From assembly GCA_946902985.2 (NCBI GenBank), contig OX336391.1, positions 71,587,947-71,651,946 of the forward strand: a stretch of 64,000 bases of DNA, written 5' to 3'. Below the pieces are notes generated by a model that ran no database searches, was not told the DNA's origin, and saw only the letters and a list, made by a program, of their open reading frames with translations. Below are positions 1 to 10,031 of this stretch, piece by piece. Made by a program: the position numbers and the translations under genes. The stretch's first letter is position 1, and every line of letters begins with the position of its first letter. Source of the stretch: Meconema thalassinum. Taxonomy: Eukaryota; Arthropoda; Insecta; Orthoptera; Tettigoniidae.

Positions 1-1714
1 GTAACGCCCAGTAACAGGATTCGTCACAGTCACTAATTCTTTCAGCGTACCAAATTTCAGCTTCATATCTTGAAAATCGCGACCAGTACTTAGCTAAACG
101 CAAAAATGTCACGCACAATGGACATTTTCAGGGCCCTAAAATAAGAAAACGGTGAGAGATATCAAAAAATCGTTTTGAGTAAAAAAGGTGAATACCGCGG
201 AGATCTTACACCTGTACATTTAACATTTTTCGATGCGACCAACTGTTTCCGAGATATATCGATTCCAAAAAAAAGTTTGAAATTCAGGGCCCCCAAAAAA
301 CATCCGGCCCTGCGCCGATCTTATCGCCCAACAATAGGATTCGTCACAGTCACTAACTCTTTCACCGCACCAAATTTGAGCTTAATGTCTTGAAAATTGC
401 GACCAGTACTTAGCTAAACGCAAAACTGGCACGCACAATGGACAATTTCAGGGCCCCAAAAAAAGAAAACAGTGAGAGATATCAAAAAATCGTTTTGAGT
501 AAAAAAGATGCATACCGCGGAGATCTCACACCTGTATATTTAACATTTTTCGATACGACCAGCCGTTTCCGAGATATATCGATTCCAAAAAAAAAATTGA
601 AATTCAGGGCCCCCAAAAAACATCCGGCCCTTCACCGATCTTGACGCCCAACAATAGGATTCGTCACAGTCACTAACGCTTTCATCGCACCAAAGTTCAG
701 CTTAATATCTTGAAAATTGCGACCAGTACTTAGCTAAACGCAAAAATGTCACGCACAATGGACATTTTCAGGGCCTCAAAATATGAAAACGGTGAGAGAT
801 ATCAAAAAATAGATTTTGTAAAAAAAAGTTGCATACCGCGGAGATCTTACACCTGTATATTTAACATTTTTCGATACGACCAACCGTTTCCGAGATATAT
901 CGATTCCAAAAAAAAGTTTGAAATTCAGGGCCCCAAAAAAAACATCCGGCCCTGCGCCGATCTTATCGCCCAACAATAGGATTCGTCACAGTCACTAACT
1001 CTTTCACCGCACCAAATTTCAGCTTAATATCTTGAAAATTACGACCAGTACTTAGCTAAACGCAAAAATGTCACGCACAATGGACATTTTCAGGGCCCCA
1101 AAAAAAGAAAACAGTGAGAGATATCAAAAAATCGTTTTGAGTAAAAAAGATGCATACCGCGGAGATCTTACAACTGTACATTTAACATTTTTCGATACGA
1201 CCAACCGTTTCCGAGTTATATCGATTCAAAAAAAGTTTGAAATTCAGGGCCCCTAAAAAGATCCGGCCCTGCACCGATTTTAACGTCCAACGATAGGATT
1301 CGTTACAGTCACTAACTCTTTCATCGTACCAAATTTCAGCTTAATATCTTGAAAATTGCGACCAGTACTTAGCTAAACGCAAAAACGCCACGTTCAATGG
1401 ACATTTTCAGGGCCCCAAAAAAAGAAAACGGTTAGAGATATCAAAAATTCGTTTTGAGTAAAAAAGTTGCATACCGCGGAGATCTTACACCTATACCTTT
1501 AACATTTTTCGATACGACCAACCGCTTCCGAGATATATCGATTCAAAAAAATAGGATGAAATTCAGGGCCCCAAAAAAAAGGTCCGGCCCTGCACCTATT
1601 TTAACGCACAACAATAGGGTTCGTCACAGGCCCCAACTCTTTCACCCTACCATATTTCAGCTCGATATCTTGAAAATTGCGACCTCTACTTTGCTAAACG
1701 CAAAACCGTCACGC
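1..1714 (+). repeat. Monomer block, about 5.4 monomers
   Basis: Class 1 monomers ending in one class 2 monomer. Several carry CATCCGGCCCTGCGCC and CTTATCGCCCAAC, variants that mark the start of each higher-order copy. The monomer near 746 has TCAAAATATGAAAACGG, which makes it easy to recognise at 16089, 18656 and 39036. Confidence 0.9.
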
Positions 1715-1778
1715 ACATACATACATACATACAGACAGACTTTTTCCCACATACCAGATCACCAGGGTATGGAACTAC
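1715..1778. repeat. Truncated insert (CATA microsatellite and short hairpin)
   Basis: (CATA)n-CAGACAGACTTTTTCCC followed by about 40 bp containing ATACC...GGTAT, a short inverted repeat around AGATCACCAG. The left part matches the full inserts up to ATACCA, then diverges. It is followed at once by an inverted monomer fragment. Equivalents are at 17058, 19625 and 40005. Confidence 0.8.
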
Positions 1779-1824
1779 TTTACTCATAACGATTTTTTGA
1801 TATCTATCACCGTTTTCTCTTTTT
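1779..1824 (-). repeat. Inverted A-half fragment
   Basis: TTTACTCATAACGATTTTTT followed by GATATCTATCACCGTTTTCT is the reverse complement of the monomer stretch AGAAAACGGTGAGAGATATC...ATCGTTATGAGTAAA, with one mismatch over about 39 bases. Forward monomer resumes at 1825 with ACACCTTTACATTTGACG. The minus-strand translation here contains ENGDRYQKIVMSK, the mirror of the ENGERYQKIVLSK that other monomers give on the plus strand. Confidence 0.88.
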
Positions 1825-3644
1825 ACACCTTTACATTTGACGTTTTTCGATACCACCAGCCATTTCCGAGATATATCGATTCCAAAAAAAGTTTGAAATT
1901 CAGGGCCCCCCAAAAAGATCCGGCCCTGCACCGTTTTTAACGCCCGACAATAGGTTTATTAACAGGGTCTAACTGTTTCACCGCTCCAAATTTTAGCTCG
2001 ATATCTTTAAAATTGCGAACTGTACTTCGCTAAACCCAAAAATGTCACGCACAATGGATATTTTGGCCTAAGAAAGTAAACGGTGAGAGATATCGAAAAA
2101 TCGTTTTCAGTAAAAAAGGTGCATACCGCGGAGATCTTACACCTATACATTTAACATTTTTCGATACGATAAACCGTTTCCGAGATATATCGATTCCAAA
2201 AAAAAGTTTGAAATTCAGGCCCCCCAAAAAAGATCCGTCCCTGCACCGATCTTAACGCCCAACAATAGGATTCGTCACAGTCACTAACTCTTTTACCGTA
2301 CCAAATTTCAGCTTAATATCTTGAAAATTGCGACCAGTACTTTGCTAAACGCAAAAATGTCACGCACAATGGACATTTTCAGGCCCCAAAAAAAGAAAAC
2401 GGTGAGAGATATCAAAAAATCGTTTGGAGTAAAAAAGTTGCATACCGCGGAGATCTTACTCCTTTCCCTTTAACATTTTTCGATACGACCAACCGTTTCC
2501 GAGATATATCGATTCCAAAAAACAGTTAGAAATTCAGGGCCCCCAAAAAAGATCCGGCCCTGCACCGATTTTAACGCCCAACAATAGGATTCGTCACAGT
2601 CACTAACTCTTTCACCGTACCAAATTTCAGCTTAATATCTTGAAAATTGCGACCAGTACTTAGCTAAACGCAAAAATGTCACACACAATGGATATTTTCA
2701 GGGCCCCAAAAAAAGAAAACGGTGAGAAATATCAAAAAATCGTTTTGAGTAAATAAGTTGCATACCGCGGAGATCTTACACCTATACCTTTAACATTTTT
2801 CGATGCGATCAACCGTTTTCGAGATATATCGATTCCAAAAAAAAGTTTGAAATTCAGGGCCCACAAAAAAAAATCCGGCCCTGCACCGATTTTAACGCCC
2901 AACAATAGGATTCGTCACAGTCACTAACTCTTTTACCGTACCAAATTTCAGCTTAATATCTTGAAAATTGCGACCAGTACTTAGCTAAACTCAAAAATGC
3001 CACACACAATGGACATTTTCAGGGCCCCCCCCAAAAAACGGTGAGAAATATCAAAAAATCGTTTTGAGTAAAAAAGTTGCATACCGCGGAGATCTTACAC
3101 CTATACATTTAACATTTTTCGATGCGATCAACCGTTTCCGAGATATATTGATTCCAAAAAAAAAGTTTGAAATTCAGGGCCCCAAAAAAGATCCGGCCCT
3201 GCACCGATTTTAACGCCCAACAATAGGATTCGTCACAGCCACTAACTCTTTCATCGTACCAAATTTCAGCTTAATATCTTGAAAATTGCGACCAGTTCTT
3301 AGCTAAACGCAAAAATATCACGCACAATGGACATTTTCAGGGCCCCAAAAAAAGAAATCGGTGAGAGATATCAAAAAATCGTTTTTAGTAAAAAAGTTGC
3401 ATACTGCGGAGATCTTACACCTATACATTTAACATTTTTCGATACGACCAACCGTTTCCGAGATATATCGATTGAAAAAAATAGGATGAAATTCAGGGCC
3501 CCAAAAGAAGGTCCGGCCCTGCACCGATTTTAACCCCCAACAATAGGGTTCGTCACAGGCCCCAACTCTTTCACCGTACTAAATTTCAGCTCGATATCTT
3601 GAAAATTGCGACCTGTACTTTGCTAAACGCAAAAACTTCACGCA
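1825..3644 (+). repeat. Monomer block with a fusion monomer
   Basis: About 5.7 monomers. The one at about 2045-2360 joins the left part of the 40334-type monomer (CGATAAACCG) to the right part of the 40962-type (CAGGCCCCCCAAAAAAGATC then CGTCCCTGC). Two monomers present in copies 2 and 3 are therefore missing here. The block ends with a class 2 monomer. Confidence 0.87.
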
Positions 3645-3695
3645 CATACATACATACATACATACAGACAGACTTTTTCCAATATACCACGGCTA

Positions 3696-3733
3696 TATGA
3701 AAGCCTATAGGATCTTTAGATCCGGCTTTCATA
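3696..3733. repeat. Hairpin in insert
   Basis: TATGAAAGCC-TATA-GGATCT-TT-AGATCC-GGCTTTCATA. Two perfect stems (10 bp and 6 bp) are separated by a four-base bulge and capped by a two-base loop. The same element, with TATT in the bulge in gamma inserts, is present in all nineteen full inserts. Copies at about 30060 and 32270 share one C-to-T change in the inner stem. Confidence 0.9.
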
Positions 3734-3954
3734 ACAAGTAGGATTCCACGCAGCACGACCTGCTTTTGATGAGACGGTGGCGCAGCAGCAAGGGGCCAGC
3801 AAGAGGGGTTATAATCTCAAACAACAACTTCGTTGGTGGCAAGGCCTGCGGATTTGCATTTCGGACCTTCGACCCGATTGCAAGGAAATGTAGGAAAATT
3901 ATAAAATGTTATTCTAGGCAATGCTGAGACCATCACATGGTTATGAAAGCCGGA
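3721..3954. repeat. 15-bp perfect inverted repeat spanning the insert core
   Basis: TCCGGCTTTCATAAC at 3721-3735 and its reverse complement GTTATGAAAGCCGGA at 3940-3954 enclose about 204 bp. The left copy overlaps the right arm of the hairpin, so one sequence occurs three times in the insert, in alternating orientation. Confidence 0.85.
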
Positions 3955-4138
3955 CGTCCTCGGAAGTGGAAAATATCTTACTGCTGTAAATACATGATTC
4001 AACTTATTGAAAAGGTTAAAACGAGTAATTATAGATAATTTTCCGTAGAATTTAATTAGACCATAAGTTGAATTTTTACCAGATGTTATATACATTTGGG
4101 CTCCAGTTTTTTCAAAAACCAAAACATTTAATAACATC

Positions 4139-4674
4139 AAAACGGTGAGAGATATCAACATATCATAAGGGGTAGAAAAGTTGCAAATCACTGAGATCTT
4201 ACACCTGTAGATTTAACTTTTTTCGATAGGATCGACGCTTCCGGAGATATAACGATTCGAAAAAAAGAATGAAATTCACGGCCCCAAAAAAGAAAAATGG
4301 TGAGAGATATCAAAAAATCATATGAGTTAAAAAAGTTGCTAATCACTGAGGTCCTAAATTTGTAGATTTTACTTTGTTCGATACGTTCAACCGTTTCCCA
4401 AATATAACTGTTCGAAAAAGAGGAAGAAATTCAGGGCCGCAGAAAATCAAATCGGTGAGAGATATCAACAAATCTTAAGGGTTGAAAAAGTTGCTAACCA
4501 CTGAGATCTTACACCTGTAGATTTAACTTTGTTAGATACGGCCAACCGTTTCCCAGATATAACAGTTCGAATAAAAGGATGACATTCGGGGCTCCAGAAA
4601 AGGAAAACGGTGAGAGATATCAAAACATCATCAGGGGTAAAAAAAAAAAGGATGAAATTCAGGGCCCCAAAGAA
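4139..4674 (+). repeat. Half-monomer (155-bp) array
   Basis: GGTGAGAGATATC recurs at 4143, 4298, 4453 and 4608, exactly 155 bases apart. Each repeat carries only the A half (GTTGC...CACTGAG, ACACCTGTAGATTTAAC, ATATAAC.GTTCGAAAAA) and no B half. The fourth is shortened to about 70 bp. These copies differ more from each other than full monomers do. Confidence 0.88.
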
Positions 4675-6407
4675 TGGTCCGGCCATGCACCAATTTTAAC
4701 GCCCGACAAGAGAGTTCCTGACAGGCCCAATTTCTTTCCCCGTGACACATTTCAGCTCGATATCTTGAAAATTCCGACCTCTAGTTTGCTAAACGTAAAA
4801 AAGTCACGCACATACGTACATTTTCAGGGCCCCCAAGAAAGACAACGCTGAGAGATATAAAAAAATCGTTATGGGTAAGATCGTTGCATACCGCGGAGAT
4901 TTAACACTTGTGTATTTAACTTTTTTCGATATGACCAACCGTCTCCGAGATATATCGATTCCAAAAGAGTTTCAAATTCAGGGCCCCGAAAAAAGATACA
5001 GCCCTGCACCGATTTTAACGCCGAAAAATAGGGTTCCTCATAGGCTCTAGCTCTTTTACCGCTCCAAATTACAGCTTGATATCTTGAAAATTGCGACCTG
5101 TACTTTGCTAAACCCAAAAACGTCACGCACATACGCACAATTTCAGGGCCCCAAAAAAAGAAAACGGTGAGAGATATCAAAAAATCGTTTTGAGTAAAAA
5201 AGTTGCATACCGCGGAGATCTTACACCTGTACCTTTAACGTTTTTCGATACGACCAACCGTTTCCGAGATATATCGAATCCAAAAATAAGTTTGAAATTC
5301 AGGGCCCCCAAAAAAGATCCGGCCCTGCACCGACTTCAACGCCCAACAACAGGATTCATCACAGTCGCTAACTCTTTCACCGTACCAAATTTCAGCTTAA
5401 TATCTTGAAAATGGCGACCAATACTTAGCTAAACCTAAAAATGTCACGCACCACGGACATTTTCAGGGCCCCAAAAAAAGAAAACGGTGAGAGATATCAA
5501 AAAATCGCTTTGAGTAAAAAACTTGCATACCGCGGAGTTCTTACACCTGTACGTTTAACATTATTCGATACGACCAACCGTTTCCGATATATATCGATTC
5601 CAAAATACAGTTAGAAATTCAGGGCCCAAAAAAAGATCCGGCCCTGCACCGATTTTAACGCCCAACAATAGGATTCGTCACAGTCACTAACTCTTTCACC
5701 GTACCAAATTTCAGCTTAATATCTTGAAAATTGCGATCAGTACTTAGCTAAACGCAAAAATGTCACACCCAATGGACATTTTCAGGGCCCCAAAAAAGAA
5801 AACGGTATGAGATATCAAAAAATCGTTTTGAGTAAAAAAGTTGCATACCGCGGAGTTCTTACACCTATACCTTTAACATTTTTCGATACGATCAACCGTT
5901 TCCGAGATATATCGATTCCAAAAAAAAGTTTGAAATTCATGGCCCTCAAAGGAGATCCGGCCCTGCACAGATCTTAACGCCCAATAACAGGATTCGTCAC
6001 AGTCACTAACTCTTTCACCGTACCAAAATTCAGCTTAATATCTTGAAAATTGCGACCAGTACATAGCTAAACGCAAAAATGTCACGCACAACGACATTTT
6101 CAGGGCCCAAAAAAAAGAAAAAGGTGAGAGATATCTAAAAATCGTTTTGAGTAAAAAAGTTGCATACCGCGGATATCTTACACCTGTACGTTTAACATTT
6201 TTCGATACGACCAACCGTTTCCGAGATATATCGATTCAAAAAAATAGGATGAAATTCAGGGCCCCAAAAAAAGGTCCGGCCCTGGACCGATTTTAACGCC
6301 CAACAATAGAGTTCGTCACAGGCCCAAACTCTTTCACCGTACCAAATTTCAGCTCGATATCTTGAAAATTGCGACCTGTACTTTGCTAAACGCAAAAACG
6401 TCACGCA
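4675..6407 (+). repeat. Monomer block with contracted CATACGTACA junctions
   Basis: About 5.4 monomers. The first two have, where others read CACAATGGACATTTTCAGGG, the variants CACATACGTACATTTTCAGG (from 4809) and CACATACGCACAATTTCAGG (from 5128). These look like collapsed forms of the insert's CATACGTACATA tract. The rest are ordinary class 1, then class 2 before the insert at 6408. Confidence 0.85.
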
Positions 6408-7010
6408 CATACGTACATACATACATACATACATACATACATACATACATACATACATACAGACAGACTTTTTTTGAAATTTTTTTTTCGACTCTGGTTC
6501 GATTGGTATAGGTTTGAACCGTGGGCGACGCTTGGTTTCCGAGATCTCGAAAAATCCTACCACGGCTATATGAAAGCCTATTGGATCTTTAGATCCGGCT
6601 TTCATAACAAGTAGGAGTCCACGCAGCACGACCTGCTTTTGATTAGACGGTCGCGCAACATTGCGGCGAGCAAGATGGGTAATAATCTCACACAACAACT
6701 TCGTTCTGGCAAGGTCTGCGGATTTGCATTTCGGACATTCGACCCGATTGCGAGGAAATGTAGGAAAATTATAAAATGTTATTCTAGGCAATGCTGACAC
6801 CATCACATGGTTATGAAAGCCGGACGTCCTCGGAAATGGAAAATATCTTACTGCTGTAAATACATGATTCAACTTATTGAAAGGGTTAAAACGGATTATT
6901 ATAGGTAATTTACCGTAGAATTCAAATAGACCATCAGTTGAATTTTTACCAATTATTATATTCATTTGGGCCCCTTTTTTTTTCAAAGATCAAAAACATT
7001 TAATAACATC
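6408..7010. repeat. Insert, gamma subtype, long head
   Basis: 603 bp. After CATACGTA(CATA)n-CAGACAGAC the long head adds about 90 bp missing from short-head inserts: poly-T, TCGACTCTGGTTCGATTGG, GGTTTGAACCGTGGGCGACG and the palindrome CGAGATCTCG (6540-6549). Hairpin at 6569-6606. Marked by GATTAGACGGTCGCGCAACA. The minus strand is open for 264 codons (6192-6986), but that frame runs through the CATA tract and flanking satellite and is not judged to be a gene. Confidence 0.8.
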
Positions 7011-7520
7011 AAAACGTAGAGAGATAGCCTGTAAAAATATGATAAGGGGTAAAAATGTTGCTAATCACTGAGTATATTTAACTTTTTTCGATAGGGCATA
7101 TAACGATTCGAAAAAAAGAATGAAATTCACGGCCCCAAAAAAAGAAAATGGTGAGAGATAACAAAAAATCATAAGAGTTAAAAAAGTAGCTAATCACTGA
7201 CATCCTATATCTGTAGATTTAACTTTTTTCGATACGGCCAACCGTTTCTCAAATATAACGGATCGAAAAAAGGAAGAAATTCAGTGCCCCAGAAAATGAA
7301 AACGGTGAGAGATATCAAAAAATCATAAGGGTTGAAAAAGTTGCTAATCACTGAGATCTTACACCTGCAGATTTAACTTTGTTAGACACGGCCAACCGTT
7401 TCCCAGATATAACGGTTCGAAAAAAAGGAAGACATTCAGGGCCCCAAAAATGAAAACGGTGAGAGATATCAAAACATCATAAGGGGTTAAAAAAAGGATG
7501 AAATTTAGGGCCCCCCAAAA
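7011..7520 (+). repeat. Half-monomer array after gamma insert
   Basis: GGTGAGAGATA motifs at about 7149, 7302 and 7457 are spaced 153-155 bp. The first unit is degenerate (AGAGAGATAGCC near 7018) and carries a deletion around GAGTATATTTAAC. No B halves. Confidence 0.85.
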
Positions 7521-9252
7521 AGGTCCTGCCTTGCACCGTTTTCCATGCCAAACAATAGGGTTCGTCACAGGCCACAACTTTTTAACCGTGCCAAATTTCA
7601 GCTTGATATCTTGAAAATTGCGACCTGTACTTCTCTAAACCAAGAAATGTCACGCACAATGGACATTTTCAGGGCCCCAAATAAGGAAAACGGTGAGAGA
7701 TATCAAAAAATCGTTTTGAGTAAAAATGTTGCATACTACGGAGATCTTATACCTTTACATATAACGTTTTTCGATACGACAAACCCTTTCCGAGATATAT
7801 CGATTGCAAAAAAAAATTGAAATTCAGGGCCCCCAAAAAAGATCCGGCCCTGCGCCGATATTAACGCCCAACAATAGGATTCGCCACAGTCACTAACTCT
7901 TTCACCGTACCAAATTTCAGCATCATATCTTGAAAAATTGCGACCAGTTCTTGGTTAACGCAAACATGTCACGCACAATGGACATATTCAGGGCCCCAAA
8001 AAAGAAAACGGTGAGAGATATCAAAAAATCTTTTTGAGTAAAAAAGTTGCATACCGCGGAGATCTTACACCAATACCTTTAACATGTTTCGATACGATCA
8101 ACCGATTCCGAGATATATCGATTCCAAAAAACATTTAGAAATTCAGGGCCCCCAAAAAAGATCCGGCCCTGCACCGATTTTAACGCCCAACAATAGGATT
8201 CGTCACAGTCACTAACTCTTTCACCGTACCAAATTTCAGCTTAATATCTTGCAAATTGCGACCAGTACTTAGCTAATCGCAAAAATGTCACACACAATGG
8301 ACATTTTCAGGGCCCCAAAAAAAGAAAACGGTGAGAGATATCAAAAAATAGTTTTGAGTAAAAAAGTTGCATACCGTGGAGATCTTACACCTATATATTT
8401 AACATTTTTCGATATGATCAACCGTTTCCGACATATATCGATTCCAAAAAAAAGTTTGAAATTCAGGGCCCCCAAAAAACATTCGGCCCTGCACCGATTT
8501 TAACGCCCAACAACAGGATTCGTCACAGTCACTAACTCTTTCACCGTACCAAATTTCAGCTTAATATCTTGAAAATTGCGACCAGTACTTAGCTAAAGGC
8601 AAAAATGTCACGCACAATGGACATTTTCAGGGCCCCAAAAAAGAAAACGGTGAGAGATATCAAAAAATAGTTTTCAGCAAAAAAGTTGCATACCGCAGAG
8701 ATCTTACACCTATACCTTTAACATTTTTCGATACGATCAACCGTTTCCGAGATATATCGATTCCAAAAAAATGTTTGAAATTCAGGGCCCCCAAAAAAGA
8801 TCCGGCCCTGCACCGATTTTAACGCCCAACAATAGGATTCGTCACAGTCATTAACTCTTTTACCGTAACAAATGTCAGCTTAATATCTTGAAAATTGCGA
8901 CCAGTACTTAGCTAAACGCAAAATTTCACTTACAATGGACATTTTCAGGGCCCCAAAAAAAGAAAACGGTGAGAGATATCAAAAAATAGTTTTGAGTAAA
9001 AAAGTTGCATACGGCGGAGATCTTACACCTATACCTTTAACATTTTTCGATACGACCGACCGTTTCCGAGATATTTCGATTCAAAGAAATAGGATGAAAT
9101 TCAGGGCCCCAAAAAAAGGTCCGGCCCTACACCGATTTTAACGCCCATCAATAGGCTTCGTCACAGGCCCCAACTCTTTCACCGTACCAAATTTCAGCTC
9201 GATATCTTCAAAATTGCGACCTGTACTTTGCTAAACGCAAAAACTTCACGCA
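7521..9252 (+). repeat. Monomer block, about 5.4 monomers
   Basis: Starts with a B half marked GGTCCTGCCTTGCACCG, then class 1 monomers including one with CGAAATATCTC-free CGACATATATCG (about 8430), and ends in a class 2 monomer with CCATCAATAGGCTTCG before the insert at 9253. Confidence 0.87.
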
Positions 9253-9744
9253 CATACATACATACATACAGACAGACTTTTTCCAATATACCACGGCTAT
9301 ATGAAAGCCTATAGGATCTTTAGATCCGGCTTTCATAACAAGTAGGAGTCCACGCAGCACGACCTGCTTTTGATGAGACGGTGGCGCAGCAGCAAGGGGC
9401 CAGCAAGAGGGGTTATAATCTCAAACAACAACTTCGTTGGCGGCAAGGCCTGCGGAATTGCATTTCGAACCATCGACCCGATTGCGAGGAAATGTAGGAA
9501 AATTATAAAATGTTATTGTAGGCAATGCTGACACCATCACATGGTTATGAAAGCCGGACGTCCTCGGAAGTGGAAAATATCTTACAGCTGTAAATAAATG
9601 ATTCAACTTATTGAAAAGGTTAAAAAGAGTTATTATAGATAATTTTCCGTAGATTTCAATTAGACCATCAGATGAATTTTTACCAGTTATTATATACATT
9701 TGGGCCCCATTTTTTTTTCAAAAACCAAAATCATTTAATAACAT
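9253..9744. repeat. Insert, beta subtype, short head
   Basis: 492 bp. Recognised by GCGGAATTGCATTTCGAACC and TTACAGCTGTAAATAAATG, and by an end at AATAACAT followed by AAAAACGGCGAGGG. The distance to the next insert (11767) is 2514 bp, the same as in copy 3 (48188 to 50702) and as two of the three units in copy 2. Confidence 0.8.
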
Positions 9745-10031
9745 AAAAACGGCGAGGGATATCAAAATATGATAAGGGGTAGAAAAGTTGCAAATCACTG
9801 AGATCTTACACCTGTAGATTTAACTTTTTTCGATAGGATCGACGCTTTCCAAGATATATCGATTCGAAAAAAAGAATGAAATTCACGGCCCCCAAAGAAG
9901 GAAAATGGTGAGAGATATCAAAAAATCATAAGAGTTAAAAAAGTTGCTAATCGCTGAGATCCTATATCTGTAGATTTTACTTTCCCAAATATAACGGTTC
10001 AAAAAAAGTTTGAAATTCAGGGCCCTCAAAA
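9745..10031 (+). repeat. Short half-monomer array
   Basis: Two A halves (motifs at 9750 and 9906), the second missing about 20 bp around the usual TTCGATACG stretch, fused directly to a normal monomer at AAGTTTGAAATTCAGGGCCC. Confidence 0.82.

Larger units (their letters stand above)
3645..4138. repeat. Non-monomeric insert, alpha subtype, short head
   Basis: The 494-bp segment interrupts a class 2 monomer after CACGCA and ends at AATAACATC, directly before AAAACGGTGAGAG. Order: (CATA)n, CAGACAGACTTTTTCC, hairpin 3696-3733, a GC-richer stretch (CGCAGCACGACCTGC, GGCGCAGCAGCAAGGGGCC), then an AT-rich tail. The sequence TCCGGCTTTCATAAC (3721-3735) recurs inverted at 3940-3954. No transposase or reverse transcriptase frame is visible. 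It could be a relic of a microsatellite-tailed non-autonomous element. Confidence 0.8.

Noticed and set aside
3696..3733. Rho-independent terminator
   Set aside because: The hairpin is not followed by a T run and the context is eukaryotic satellite.
3645..4138. Autonomous transposon or retroelement
   Set aside because: No enzyme-coding frame, no long terminal repeats, and no terminal inverted repeats at the outer ends. The 15-bp inverted repeat is internal.
3817..4191. Minus-strand frames containing [17 protein letters not shown] in every insert
   Set aside because: Conserved only because the insert is duplicated. The ends differ between subtypes, no domain is recognisable and the plus strand is equally constrained.
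6192..6986. 264-codon minus-strand open frame over the gamma insert (similar at 24561-25205 and 45270-45920)
   Set aside because: It reads through the CATA tract (as MYVC repeats) and satellite monomers. Homologous inserts of other subtypes break it with stops, and I recognise no protein family in it.
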